Below the pieces are notes generated by a model. The model made no database searches. It worked only from the letters and a program-made list of their open reading frames with translations, and was not told where the DNA came from. A program made the translations under genes and the position numbers. Below, one piece after another: positions 50,924 to 61,782 of a DNA stretch of 64,000 nucleotides. This DNA comes from Streptomyces sp. WAC08241. GTDB lineage: Bacteria; Actinomycetota; Actinomycetes; Streptomycetales; Streptomycetaceae. The stretch spans positions 2,046,001-2,110,000 of the forward strand of contig CP042279.1 in NCBI GenBank assembly GCA_007858575.1. The letters are read 5' to 3'. Position 1 is the stretch's first letter. Each line of letters opens with the position of its first letter.

Positions 50924-51960
50924 TCAGCCGTTCGGCAGGATGACCGCGCGCCCCTCGACACGCCCCTCGTGCAGCCGCTCGTAGGCCTTCGGCGCGTCGT
51001 CCAGGGCGTACGTCTCCACGTGGACGTCGACGGCACCGGCGCGGGCCAGGTCGAGCACCTCGATCAGCTCGGCGCGGGTGCCCCAGTACGGGGAGGCCAC
51101 GGAGACCTCGTACGCCGGGGAGCCGAAGCCGACGGGCAGGGCGCCCCGCCGAGGCCGACGATCGTGACGTCGCCCTCGACCGCGGCCATCGCGCCCGCCG
51201 AGGTGACCGTGGAGGGGCTCCCACGAAGTCGAGGACGACCTCGGCGCCGCGGCCGCCGGTCAGTTCGCGGACCGCGGCGGCCGCCGACGCGTCGGAGAGG
51301 ACGGTTTCGTGCGCGCCGACGGTGCGGGCGAGGGCCAGCTTCTCCTCGGTGACGTCGAGGGCGACGACCCGGGCCGCGGTCATGGCCCGCAGCAGTTGGA
51401 TGGCGACGTGGCCGAGCCCGCCCGTGCCGATGACGACGGCGGTGCTGCCGGGGACGAGCTTCGGCAGGGACCGCTTGACGGCGTGGTACGGGGTGAGGCC
51501 CGCGTCCGTGAGCGGCGCGGCCCGCACGGGGTCGAGGTCGCCGAGCGGGACGAGGTGGCGGGGCTGTCGACGACCATGTACTCGGCGATGGCGCCGGGTG
51601 CGCCGAGGCCGGGCGGCCTGATGCCCAGCTCCGCGGCCCGCGGGCAGTAGTTCTCCTTGCCCTGCGCGCACATGAAGCAGGCGCCGCAGCCCCAGGGACC
51701 GTAGACGGCGACCGCGTCGCCGACGGCGAACCCTCGACGCCCGCGCCGAGCGCCTCCACGGTGCCGACGCCCTCGTGGCCGAGGGTCAGGGGCAGCGGGA
51801 AGGGGAGCTGGTCGGCGGGCCGGCTCATGACGGCGATGTCGGAGTGGCAGACGCCGGCGGCGGTGACCCTGAGGAGCACCTGCCCGGGGCCGGGCTCCGG
51901 GTCGGGGACGGTGACGACCTCGGGCGGGGCGCCCACCGCGCGGTACTGGAGTGCCTTCAT
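50924..51960 (-). CDS. Zinc-dependent alcohol dehydrogenase (MDR family)
   Basis: The catalytic zinc site has [10 protein letters not shown] (Cys) and LTLGHEGVG (His-Glu). The structural zinc site is [15 protein letters not shown], with four Cys. The NAD fold has [20 protein letters not shown] and an acidic residue after the second strand ([12 protein letters not shown]), which favours NAD. Breaks occur near 51735, 51560, 51220 and 51140. Read through, it ends [11 protein letters not shown] at TCA 50924. About 345 aa. It is co-directional with the SDR and TetR genes upstream. Confidence 0.88.
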
Positions 51961-51995
51961 GACGGGGTGTCCTTCGCTCTCGCTCTTCCGGTGGC

Positions 51996-52766
51996 TCAGC
52001 GGGCGGCGTAGGCGCCGTCGACGAGGTGGTAGCTGCCGTGCACGAACGACGCCCGCTCCGAGAGCAGGAACGCGACGAGCTCGGCGACCTCCTCCGCACG
52101 GCCCAGGCGGCCCGCGGGGTGCAGGGCGACGAGGGCGTCGTACGCCTCCCTGCCGAGCCCGGCGAGGAGGGGGTGTCGATGTAGCCGGGGCCGACGGCGT
52201 TGATACGTACCCCTGGGAGGCGTATTCGAGTGCCGCCGTCTTGGTGAGGCCGACGACGCCGTGCTTGGCCGCGACGTAGGCGGCGCTGCCGGCGGAACCG
52301 TTGGTGCCGAGGATGGAGGACATGTTCACGACGGCGCCGCCGCCGGAGGCGACGACGGCCGGGAGTTCGTGGCGCAGGGAGTGGAAGACGCCGTCGAGGT
52401 TGGTGGAGACGACGCGCCGCCACTCCTCGGCGGGGGTCTCGCCGATCGGGACGCGGGCCCCGGCGACACCGGCGTTGTTGACCGCGAGGTGCAGGCCGCC
52501 GAAGGCGGCGACGGTGGCCTCGACGCCCTCCCGGACGGAGGCGTCGTCGGTGACGTCCATGCGTACGGCGAGGGCCCGGGCGCCCTCGCCGGTCAGTTCG
52601 GCGACCGCGGCGGCCGCCTTCTCGGCGTCGAAGTCGGCGACGGCCACAGCGGCGCCGCCGCGGGCGAGGCGGTGGGCGACGGCGAGGCCGATGCCGGAGG
52701 CGCCGCCGGTGACGAGGGCGGTCCGGCCGGCGAACTCCTGGGGGTCGGTGGTGAGGGGTGTGTCAT
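51996..52766 (-). CDS. Short-chain dehydrogenase/reductase
   Basis: Classical [23 protein letters not shown] cofactor site, [12 protein letters not shown], catalytic Ser in [14 protein letters not shown] and YVAAKHG (YxxxK), then VGPGYIDTP. Early breaks right after the ATG and near 52175 and 52215 are lost bases. ATG overlaps the tetR stop as ATGA, so the genes are coupled. About 256 aa. It ends [15 protein letters not shown]. With the alcohol dehydrogenase it may form a two-step oxidation of an alcohol substrate. Confidence 0.9.
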
Positions 52767-53444
52767 GACGGTTCCTCGGGGGTGCGTGGTGCGGTGCCGA
52801 CGGGCCGGACGCGGGGTCGGGTCCCGGCGGGCGGGGGTTCGGTCGCGAGCAGGGCGAAGGCCTCCTCGACGAGGTCGGGCAGCGCGGTCCGGGGACCGTC
52901 GAGGACCCAGGCGCGCACGGCCGCCAGGAGCGCGGCGGCGCCGGCGCCCACGGCGACGGCCGGCCGCAGGTCGCGTTCGGGGTCGGCGCCGATCCGGTGC
53001 GCGACCAGGCGCACCGACGCGGCCTCGCCCTCCAGGAGGACGCGCCGGAGCACGGCGCGCAGGGGCGCGTCGCGTTCGGCGAGGCGGAACAGCTCGCGCA
53101 CGCCGTCGCGGCGGTGCCAGGCCGGGACCGCCGGGTCGGCGAGCCAGGTCTGCAGGGCCGCCCGGTAGGCGGTGAGCGGGGCCTCCGTGCCGGGGCGGGC
53201 GGCGAGCGCCTCGTTGATCCGCGCGCAGTCGGCCCGGACGCCGTCGACGACGGCCTCTTCCTTGGAGGCGAAGTAGCGGCTGAAGGTGCGCCGGGAGACG
53301 CCGACCGCGTCGGTGACGTCCTCGACGGAGACTCCGGCCGGTCCGCGCTCCAGGACGAGCCGCAGCGCGGCTCGCCGAGCGCCTCGCGGGTCCGCGTCCC
53401 TTGGGGCCGCGCCGCGGGCTCCGGCGCTCTCGTTCCGTGCTCAT
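52763..53444 (-). CDS. TetR-family regulator
   Basis: The helix-turn-helix reads [20 protein letters not shown] followed by [14 protein letters not shown], typical of TetR N-termini. The ligand domain has [21 protein letters not shown] Pro/Arg-rich N-terminal 20 residues precede. The frame breaks near 53370. About 227 aa. It ends with an ATGA overlap into the SDR, so it heads the operon. A palindrome 20 bases upstream of its start is the likely operator, implying autoregulation. Confidence 0.88.
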
Positions 53445-53464
53445 AATTGCACCGTACACCTATT

Positions 53465-53483
53465 AATGTCCCAGTGAGACATT
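53465..53483. promoter_or_regulatory. Palindromic TetR-type operator
   Basis: AATGTCCCAGTGAGACATT is a 19-bp imperfect dyad (AATGTC and GACATT arms, eight of nine pairs matched) just upstream of tetR and overlapping an AT-rich segment (TATTAATG) likely to be its promoter. Position and length suit a TetR dimer. Confidence 0.7.
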
Positions 53484-53645
53484 CCGGGTCGTCCCTTCCT
53501 CCACCTGCCGGAACGCGGTGAAACGCGACGGCGCGAGGTGACGACTTGTCGCCAATCGGTGACCCTCCGTGGTTGATCCGGGCGGGGCGGGGCAAACCCT
53601 CCATGGGCCGATGGGCGCCCGCGTAAGAGGTGAGAGGAGTGAGCC

Positions 53646-54414
53646 GTGCTGTCCGACTTCATCGACCGACTGCTGCGCCGCGGCGCGGGATCGGGTTCCG
53701 GCACGGGGCCGCCCCCGGGGACCGGGACGCCCACGGGCCCGGGGTGCCCGGCCAGGCGCCGCCTCCCCGGAACCTCGTCCTCGACGCCGACTTCTCCTCC
53801 GCCGAGCAGTGGGTCGCCGGCCGCTCCTGGGCCTATCCCCACGGCGGTCCGACCAACCCCGGCGACAACAAGCTCGACCACCTCACGGACGATCCGGCCT
53901 ACAGCCGGGCGGGGTCTTCCGGGCGACTCCCCGGCCCGACGGCCGCTGGACCGCGGGACTGCTCACCACCGAGGGCAGCGCCGAGGGGTTCCTGGTGCGC
54001 ACGGGCGACGTCCTGGAGGCCCGGGTGCGGCTGCCGGTGGAGATCGGCGCCTGGCCGGCCATCTGGACCTGGCGTGACGGCGGCCAGGAGATCGACGTCT
54101 TCGAGTACCACCCCGACAACCCGGACCTCCTCGAACTGTCGAACCGGGTGCGGGGACGCCACCACTACTTCCGGGACCCGGCCGTCCGCCCGGGGGCGTG
54201 GATCGACTTCCGGGTCGAGTTCGGCGCGCGCTCGGTGGTGTGGTGGGTGAACGGCGCGCGGGCCTTCGACGACCGTCGCGGGGTGGGCCGTTCCTGGCGT
54301 GCCTACCTCATCGTGAACCTCTCGGTCTGCGCGGGCCGCTACCACCCGGCGCCCGAGGCCGGCACGGCGGAGATGTCGTACGAGGTGACGGAGCTGCGCG
54401 TGTACCGCGGCTGA
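53646..54414 (+). CDS. GH16-like glucanase-fold protein
   Basis: The body has the GH16 core: [20 protein letters not shown] followed by EYHPDN. EIDVFE is the ExDxxE catalytic motif, with the first Glu as nucleophile and the last as acid/base. [20 protein letters not shown] and a terminal [11 protein letters not shown] follow. GTG at 53646 follows GAGAGGAGTGA. The N-terminal 35 residues are Gly/Pro/Thr-rich and no clear signal peptide is visible. Breaks near 53750 and 53912. About 256 aa. Substrate (beta-glucan, agar or other) is not decidable. Confidence 0.75.
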
Positions 54415-54526
54415 CCCGGACCGCGCGTCGGCGGGGAAGCGTCGTCGGAGGAACGGGTGTTGCGTAGGCTCGAACAGAGCGTTCCGCGCACCCGCACCGT
54501 GCCGCCCGTACGACGAGGAGGACCCC

Positions 54527-55257
54527 ATGACCACCGCCGAAGAGGGACGGCAGCGGCTCGACGCGGCCAGCGTGCTCAACGCGAAGAGGACGCTGCTCCA
54601 GCTCCTCGCCCGGGCCGGGGTCTGGTCCGGCGACGCGGAGGAGCTGATCGGGTTCGTCGAGGCGGGCGCCCTGGCCCTCGCGTACGAGGAGATCGGCGGG
54701 GCCGGGCGGAGCGCCCCGGACGGGAAGGGCGAGGCCTACGCCGCCGGTTGGCTCGACGGCGCCCGCGCCGTGACCGACGAGCTCGGCGGCGTCGCCGAGC
54801 GGGCCCTGCGGCAGGCCCTCGCCGCCGATCCCACGGCCGACTCCCCGACGACCGCCCTCCCGTCGGGCGCACGGAGATGGAGCGGACCAAGGTGGCGGTC
54901 ACTCCGATCTACCTCTCGTTCACCGACGCCTCCGACCTCGACCCGGAGGTCACCGAGCAGGTGCTCGGCGCCGTGCTGCGCACCATGAGCTCCCGTCAGC
55001 GCTCCCGGTACGCCGGGCGGTTGGCGGAGTTCGCCACGACCCACCGGGAGCACCTGGAGCGGCTGTACGCGGAGTACGGACCGGGCAGCGCCATCACGCT
55101 CCACGGCCGCTACACCCTCGTCCACTCCCCCACCAGCGTCGCCGTCCTGGAGCGGCTCGCGACGGCGCCCTCCGCCCTGTACGAGGAGTGGGACGCCGCC
55201 GAGCTGCCGCCCGCGTGGCTGGACGGCCTGACGCGGGCCTGGGACGCACCCGCCTGA
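54527..55257 (+). CDS. Hypothetical protein
   Basis: ATG after GAGGAGGACCCC. The first part (residues 1-115) is helical and acidic: AKRTLLQLLARAGVWSGDAE, YAAGWLDGARAVTDELGGVA. After a lost base near 54865, the second part begins MERTKVAVTPIYLSFTDASD and contains RLAEFATTHREHLERLYAEY. Because no stop separates the parts, one 243-aa protein is more likely than two, but an independent gene starting at ATG 54877 is possible. No family recognised. It converges on the PAS-SpoIIE gene. Confidence 0.55.
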
Positions 55258-55274
55258 TCCGCCCGCACCGCGGG

Positions 55275-57253
55275 TCAGCCGGCCGGTTCCGCGCGGAAGG
55301 CGATCATGGCGGTGTCGTCTCGGTGGTCGGAGAGGTCCTGGAGGAGGCGGAGCAGTTCGGGCAGGTCCTCGTCGCGGTGGAGCGCGGCCGCCCGCAGGAG
55401 CGCGCCGCTGCCCGGTGTCGAGGGAGGTGCCGGGGGTCTCGATGAGCCCGTCGGTGTACTGCAGGAGGGTGTCGCCGGGGGCGAGGCCGTACGTGTGGGT
55501 GGTCCGGACGAAGTCGGGGACACTCCGAGCGGCGGGTCCTCGCCGCTGCCGTCGAGGAAGGGGCTCTCCCGGGCGGGGATCAACAGGGGCGGCGGGTGCC
55601 CGGCGTTGGACCAGGTCATCCGCCAGGTGCCGTCGGGGCGCCGGCGCAGATGGGTGTGGACGACGGTGGTGAAGGAGCCGGCGTCGAGGCCCTCGGCGGC
55701 GTCGTCGAGCATGGTGAGGACGGCCGCGGGCGTGCAGTCGCAGCCCTTGTTCCAGGCGAGGGCGCGGAGCATGCTGCGCATCTGGCCCATGACGGTGGCG
55801 GCGCCGAGGTCGTGGCCCGCGACGTCCCCGATGTCGAGGACGAGGGTGCCGTCGGGGAGCGTGATGGCGTCGTACCAGTCGCCGCCGATCTCGTTGGCCG
55901 GGCTGGCCGGCTGGTAGCGGGCGGCCAGGCTCGCCCCGGGCACCGCGGGCGGGCGGGTGAGCTGGGCGCGCTGGAGGCGCAGCGCGGTGCGGCGGGCCTG
56001 CTGGAGGTCGAGGACCTTGCGGATGGCCGCTGCGCGTGGTGCAGGACCTCGCGCAGCAGCTCGACGTCGGCGGGTTCGGGGACGGGGGTGTCCCCGCTGG
56101 TGGCGGTGGTGGCGTACCCGAGGACGGTGTCGTCGACGACCAGGGGACGAGGGTCATGCTCGTGGCGCCGGACGCCGTGAGCCACCGCTCGGTGACCTCC
56201 GGCACCAGACCGGGCGGGATCCGGCCGTCCGACGGCAGCCGGAACGTCCTCGGCCCGCGGCTCTCCAGGACCTCCCGCATGACCGGGGTGACCGTGACGG
56301 TCTGCCCCATCGGCGCGGGCGCGGGCGGGAGTCCGGGGCGGGTGGCGGAGGCGACCCGCCGGGCCGTGACCGTCGCGTGCTCCGGAGCGGCCACTCCTCG
56401 TGGGAGAGGAGCAGGATCACGCAGGCGTCGGTGAGATCGGGGACGACCGAGTCCGCCACCGCGGCGAACGCCGCGTCCAGGCCGCCGCCCGACGTCTGTG
56501 CCACCCGGGCGAGGAGGTGTTCGCGCAGCTCCGCGTTCCAGGTGTCCTCGATGTCGACGGTGGCGGCGATCCACTCCTCGGCGCGCCCGTCCCGCACGAT
56601 GGGGACGCAGCGCGTGGCCATGTGGCGGTAGGAGCCGTCGGAGGTCCGGAGGCGGAAGGTGTTCTGGTAGATCTCGGGGGACGCCGGGCGAGCGCCCGGT
56701 GCCAGGCGTCGACGAGCGCCTCCCGGTCCCGGGGGTGGACGTAGCCGTACATGTCCCGGCCCTCCCGGTCGGGCAGGGGGCTCCGGTCAGCTTCTCCCAG
56801 CCGGGGACGATCTCCTCGACGTGGCCGTCGGCGCGCACCACCCACACCATCTGGGAGACGGCCGTCACCAGGGCCTCGAAGCGCTGGAGCGCGCGGGTCT
56901 CGGCGGTGGTCTCCAGGGTCACGACAGGACCCCGTCGCCGACCGGGGTGGTGACGGGAGTGCAGGAGGAGACGAAGTGGCGGACCTCCTCCGGGCCGCCG
57001 GGGACGGGCAGCAGGGACTCGGTGAGCTGGCGGGGCCGTCCGGTGGCGAGGACGTCGTCGAGGACGGAGAGGAACCGGGCGGCGGCCGGTTCCGGGTAGG
57101 CCTCCCGGGCGGGCCGGCGGAGGGGCGGTCGCCGAGCATCCTCTTGTACGCGGCGTTGACGTAGATGAGCAGGTGGTCGGGGCCGGCGAAGAGGGCGACC
57201 GCCGCCACGGTCGCGTCGAACAGCTTCGGGTCGAGGGCGCGCGCCGGGCTCAT
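55275..57253 (-). CDS. PAS-PAS-SpoIIE protein phosphatase
   Basis: A PP2C-like phosphatase with input domains. The N-terminus LFDATVAAVALFAGPDHLLI is PAS-like. A second PAS has RFEALVTAVSQMVWVVRADG and VEEIVPGWEKLTG. The segment WNAELREHLLARVAQTSGGG and what follows is GAF-like. The SpoIIE domain has EIGGDWYDAITLPDGTLVLD, IGDVAGHDLGAATVMGQMRS and FTTVVHTHLRRRPDGTWRM, containing the metal Asp residues; the late YTDGLIET is broken by a lost base near 55420. About 659 aa. No HATPase is attached, unlike the phosphatase at 30 kb. Confidence 0.82.
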
Positions 57254-57527
57254 CGTCCGTCCGCCCCCGTCCGGGCCGGCGGGAGATCCGGCCGCCCGTC
57301 GGTCCGCCGACGATCCGGTGCGATCATCCTGTGAGCCTTTCGTCCTTCCGGCGCGTGATCCCCCGCATCCTCCAGGGGACCGCGCCGCGGGGGCCCGCGC
57401 CACACGGGCGACTACCCCGTTCGTGTGGGACCGAACGCCGCCCACCTCGCCTTTCGACCCTTCCGCGCCGCGCCCCTCCCGACCTTCCGCCGAAGGCGGC
57501 ACCCCTGGCGTTCGAGCCGGTGAACGA

Positions 57528-57546
57528 ATAGGTTAGGCTCACCTAA
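57528..57546. promoter_or_regulatory. Iron box (DmdR/IdeR type)
   Basis: ATAGGTTAGGCTCACCTAA matches the Streptomyces DmdR1 consensus TTAGGTTAGGCTCACCTAA at 18 of 19 positions. It lies about 95 bases before the siderophore-binding lipoprotein gene. Transcription should be derepressed when iron is scarce. The rest of the 388-base gap (57254-57641) shows no convincing gene. Confidence 0.93.
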
Positions 57547-57641
57547 CAAGCACTCGCGGCAGCCGCCGCCCCTGCGTGATCACGTCCGCCGGGGCGTGGA
57601 CGCGGCGCCCGCACACCTCTGCCCGGAGACAAGGAACCGCC

Positions 57642-58695
57642 ATGCCTTCTGTGTTCACCCCTCTTCGCCGCCGCGCCCTCGTGGCGGGGCCGCCGCGGTC
57701 TCGCTCGGCCTCATGGTGACCGGATGCGGCTCGGACGACACGAAGAAGGACGACGCGGCGGGTTCGGCGTCCGGGGCTCCGGCGGGCGCGTTCCCCGTCA
57801 CCCTCAAGAGCGCCCTCGGCGAGGCGGTCATCAAGGACAAGCCCAAGCGCGTCGTCACCCTCGGCCAGGGCTCCGCGGAGACCGCCATCGCCCTCGGCAA
57901 CGTCCCGGTCGGCATCGAGGAGTACCCCTGGGGCAGCGACAAGACCGGCTACCTCCCCTGGATCCACGAGGCCGTGACGAAGTCCGGCGCCACGCTGCCC
58001 CAGCAGTTCAAGGGCGGCGAGGAGCTCGACATCGAGGCCATCACCGAGCTCGAGCCCGACGTCATCCTGGCCCCTGGTCCGGCATCACGCAGAAGCAGTA
58101 CGACATCCTCAAGGACATCGCGCCGACCGTCGCCTACCCCGAGAAGGCGTGGAGCACCAACTGGGACCAGCAGATCGAGATCGTCGCCAAGGCGCTCGGT
58201 CAGCCGGAGAAGGCCAAGGACCTGGAGGCGAAGATCGACAAGCAGCTCGCCGACGCGGCCGCCTCCCGCCCGAACTACAAGAACGTCACGTTCTCGTACA
58301 TCTACAACACCGGCCCCGGCACCCTCGGCGTCTTCAAGCCCGAGGAGCAGCGCGTCGCGATGGTCTCCAAGCTGGGCCTCAAGGTCGACCCGGTGGTGAA
58401 CACCTTCAAGGAGACCGAGGGCACCGACTCCGCCCTGATCGGCCTGGAGAACGCCAACAAGCTCGCGAAGAGCGACATCGCCTTCACCTTCTACATGGAC
58501 GAGAAGTCCCGCAAGACGGTCGAGGCCCAGCCCCTGTACGCGGCCATCCCCGCCGTGAAGAAGGGCGCGCTCGTCTACAGCCACGACACCCCGTTCGTCA
58601 CCGCCTCCTCGATGATCAACCCGCTGACGGTGCCGTACAGCATCGAGCGCTACCTGCCGATGATCGACAAGGCCGTCGCCAAGGCCGGGAAGTAA
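57642..58695 (+). CDS. Iron-siderophore ABC transporter substrate-binding lipoprotein
   Basis: Signal peptide with lipobox LMVTGC, so it is anchored outside the membrane. Family blocks: KRVVTLGQGSAETAIALGNV, LPQQFKGGEELDIEAITELE, PDVILAPWSGITQKQYDILK (after repair of a lost base near 58078), and SSMINPLTVPYSIERYLPMI. ATG follows AAGGAACCGCC. Frame also breaks near 57690. About 351 aa. The iron box upstream and the FecCD permeases downstream fix the context. The siderophore type (hydroxamate or other) is unknown. Confidence 0.92.
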
Positions 58696-58709
58696 CGACG
58701 GACTCCGGC

Positions 58710-59742
58710 GTGACCACACCCTCCCGGACCGCCCAGGGCCCCGCCGTCGCACGGCGGGCCCTGCCCGGTACCCAGCAGCCGCCGTCCTGTGCCTGGCCCT
58801 GCTCGCCCTGGCGCTGCTCGCCAGCGTGATGTTCGGCAGCAGGCCGACGTCCGCCTCCGAGGTCCTGCGGGTCGTCACCGGCGGCGGCGACGAGTACCTC
58901 CGCACCGTCGTCGAGAGCCGCTACCCGCGCACCGCCCTCGGCGTGCTCGCGGGCCTCTGCCTCGGGATCGCCGGCACGCTGATGCAGGGCATCACGCGCA
59001 ATCCGCTCGCCGAGCCGGGACTCCTCGGCATCAACGCGGGCGCGTCCGCGAGCATCGTCGCCGCCACCGCGTTCCTCGGCGCGTCCGGGCAGCGCGAGAC
59101 CATCTGGTGGGCCCTCCTCGGCGCCCTGGCGACCGGCGTCCTCGTCCATCTCGTCGGCACGGCCGGCGGGGCGGCAGCCCGGTGCGCCTCGTGCTCGCCG
59201 GCGCGGTGCTCTCCGCGATCCTCGCCGCGTTCATCCAGGCCGTCGCGCTGTCCCGGCCGAAGGTCTTCGACACGTACCGCTACTGGGTGGTGGGGTCGCT
59301 CGGCGGGCGCGGTTTCGACGCCCTCTGGGCCGTGCTGCCGTTCGCCGCGGCCGGGCTCCTCCTCGCCGTCGTCCTCGCGCCGGGGCTCAACGCCATGGCG
59401 ATGGGCGACGACAAGGCCGCCTCGCTCGGCATCAGCCCCGCCCGCGTCAAGGGCGCCGGGCTGCTGGCCGCGACGCTGCTCAGCGCGGCGGCCACGGCGG
59501 CGGTGGGCCCCATTGCCTTCGTCGGGCTCGCCGTCCCGCACCTGGTCCGAGTCCTGGTGGGCGCGGACTTCCGGATGCAGATCCTGTTCACCGCGCTCGC
59601 GGGTCCCACGCTGCTGCTCTTCGCGGACGTCGTCGGCCGGGTCCTGCTGCGTCCCGAGGAGTTGATGGTCGGCGTCGTCACCGCGTTCGTGGGCGCGCCC
59701 GCGCTGCTCTTCGCCGTCCGTCGCATGAGGGGAGCGGCATGA
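58710..59742 (+). CDS. FecCD-family siderophore ABC permease, first
   Basis: Ten-helix permease: YPRTALGVLAGLCLGIAGTL and MQGITRNPLAEPGLLGINAG (FecCD signature), GDDKAASLGISPARVKGAGL coupling-helix region and VGPIAFVGLAVPHLVRVLVG. GTG at 58710; no strong ribosome-binding site, being 15 bases after the binding-protein stop. Breaks near 58780 and 59175. About 344 aa. Overlaps the next permease by ATGA. Confidence 0.92.
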
Positions 59743-60840
59743 AGACCACCGACCTGACCGGGGCGCCGGCCGGGGACCGGACCGGAAGCCCGGCCGCGGT
59801 GCCTCCCGTCCGGCGGGGCGCGTCCTCGTACGGGTCGGCTCCCGGGTCGCGATCCCCGTGCGCCGCTCCTCGCTGGTCGCCGCCGCGCTGTCGGTGCTGC
59901 TGCTCCTGGGGGCTGCCGTGGCGACGCTCTCGATGGGCAGGCTGGGCATCGACCTCGCCGACCTGCCGTCGGCGCTCATGGGCGAGGCGACGGGCAAGAA
60001 CGCCTTCGTCCTGAACCGGCTGCGCGGCCCCCGGCTCGTGGTGGCCGTCGCCACCGGCGCGGCCTTCGGCCTGTCCGGGGCCCTCTTCCAGTCGGTCACC
60101 CGCAATCCGCTGGGCAGCCCCGACGTGATCGGACTCAGCGCCGGCTCCGGGCGGGCGCGGCCGCCGCCGCGCTCTTCTTCCCCGACACCGTCCCGGTGTC
60201 CGTCGGCGCCCTGGTCGGCGCGGTCGCCGCCATGGGGCTCGTGTACGTCTCCACCGGGACCGGGTTCCGCAACCCGGGGCGCCTGGTCGTGGCGGGCATC
60301 GGCGTGGCCGCGATGTCGACGGCCCTGACCCAGTACGTGGTCTACGCCGTCGAGCGCGACAAGGCGAGCGCCCTGACCGCGTACATCAACGGCAGCCTCT
60401 CCGCCCGCTCCTGGGACGACGCGACGGTCATCTGGGTGGTGCTGCTCGTCTGTCTGCCGCTCGCGGCGCTCCTCGCGCGGCCGCTGACCGTCGGCGAGAT
60501 GGGCGACGACCTCTCCACCGGTCTGGGCGCCCGCCCGGACCGGACCGGGACGGCGGCGGTCACCCTGTCGATCGTGCTGTCCGCGGGCGCGGTCAGCGTG
60601 GCCGGTCCGATCGCCTTCATCTCCCTGACGGCGCCGCAGATCGCCAAGCGGGTCACGCGCGGCGGCGGGCCCCAGCTCGTCATGTCGACCGTACTGGGGG
60701 CCCTGCTCCTGGTCCTCGCGGACCTCGCGGCCCAGCAGTCGCCGCTCTTCGACGACCTGCCGGTCGGCCTCTACACGATGGCCGTCGGAGGGGCGTACCT
60801 GGGCTATCTGCTCCTGAAGGAGTGGAAGCGGACCGTCTAG
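59739..60840 (+). CDS. FecCD-family siderophore ABC permease, second
   Basis: Partner of the first permease. After an N-terminal Pro/Gly-rich stretch: RGPRLVVAVATGAAFGLSGA, LFQSVTRNPLGSPDVIGLSA, then GEMGDDLSTGLGARPDRTGT and VAGPIAFISLTAPQIAKRVT. Frame breaks near 59825 and 60150. About 367 aa. No ATPase gene follows; the transporter must share one encoded elsewhere. The gene ends 18 bases before a strong hairpin. Confidence 0.92.
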
Positions 60841-60855
60841 GGGCGTGCGTACGGA

Positions 60856-60886
60856 GGGGGAGGAGCCACCGGGTGGCTCCTCCCTC
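60856..60886. terminator. Bidirectional hairpin terminator
   Basis: GGAGGAGCCACC and GGTGGCTCCTCC form a stem of 12 bp that can extend by two to three G-C/G-U pairs. It lies between the convergent permease and histidine-phosphatase genes and probably stops transcription from both sides. Confidence 0.85.
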
Positions 60887-60892
60887 TCCGTG

Positions 60893-61459
60893 TCAGCCGG
60901 TGAGCGGCTCGCCGGCGCGCAGGTTCCAGCGTCCGCCGCGTCCGCTGAGGTGAACGGCCGTCAGGGGCGGACGTCCAGGCGCCGGGCCGTCGCGTCGGGC
61001 ACCCCGAGGGCGTGGACGGTCGCGGCGCGGACGACGTCGGGTTCGACGACGGCCGTGACGCGCCCCGATCCCTCCTGGAGCGCGTCGAGCCAGGCCCCGA
61101 CCCGGACGCGCAGGTCGCGGAGGGACTCCCCGCCGTGCGGCGCGGCCTCCGGGTCGGAGAGCCAGACGGCGAGCGCGGCCTCCTCGCGGGCGGCGACGTC
61201 CTCCAGGGTCCTCCCCGCCACCGGCCCATCGCGCAGCCGGCCAGCTCGGTCACCGGTTCGGCCCGCAGGCCGAGGGCCCGCGCGGTGCCGAGGCAGCGCG
61301 CGGACGGCGAGGCGTACGCGCGCGTGGCGGGGTCCACGACGGCCGCGAGGGCCTCGGCGCGGGCGAGTCCCGCCGGGTCGAGGGGCTGTCGTCGTCGAAC
61401 CGGACCTCGCGCAGGGCGTCGTTCGTGGCGGGCGGGACGAGCGTCAGCCGGACTGTCAT
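60893..61459 (-). CDS. Histidine phosphatase-superfamily protein, possibly CobC-like
   Basis: Phosphoglycerate-mutase-like fold: MTVRLTLVPPATNDALREVR at the start, where the usual catalytic RHG appears as VPPATN, then YASPSARCLGTARALGL, GRTLEDVAAREEAALAVWLS and GGESLRDLRVRVGAWLDAL. The catalytic His after strand 1 is not visible, so the protein may be degenerate or non-catalytic. Breaks near 61388, 61215 and 60965; stitched, it ends NLRAGEPLTG. About 188 aa. It is divergent from the cobalamin riboswitch operon, so a role in B12 metabolism is suggested only by context. Confidence 0.72.
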
Positions 61460-61597
61460 CGGAATCCTTCGCGGTCGGCGCCGGTACGGGGCGGCGGGGC
61501 GGTTCCCCGTACGGTACGGGCCACGGGGGACGGGCGCTCGTGCCGGAGCTCACGGAAGGTGATACAGGCCTCACGCCCTTAACAATGTGCACGTCAC

Positions 61598-61745
61598 GCG
61601 GTACCGTCAGGCGACATTTGAACAGCGTGACGACGGCGAGACGGAAGTCCGGTGGGAATCCGGCACGGTCGCGCCACTGTGTGCCGAGGCTCCTCCGGGC
61701 AAGGGGGTCGCGGCGAGTCAGACCCGTGGACCGTCGTCCTGCACC
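61598..61745 (+). promoter_or_regulatory. Cobalamin riboswitch
   Basis: The conserved core is at 61641-61680: GGAAGTCCGGTGGGAATCCG followed by GCACGGTCGCGCCACTGT. The B12-box GAGTCAGACC is at 61715-61724. Spacing and order match the adenosylcobalamin/cobalamin riboswitch family. It precedes cbtB-cbtA, the expected target, by 38 bases. A purine-rich GCAGGAGG just before cbtB could be the sequestered Shine-Dalgarno. The rest of 61460-61782 shows no gene. Confidence 0.95.
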
Positions 61746-61782
61746 ACCGTTTGGGACGCGCGTTCCCGCAGGAGGTTTCATC

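Noticed and set aside
57331..57531. A 66-codon open frame in the gap before the siderophore operon
   Set aside because: It has no ribosome-binding site, overlaps the -35/-10 and iron box region, and has Arg/Pro-rich composition typical of random GC-rich sequence.
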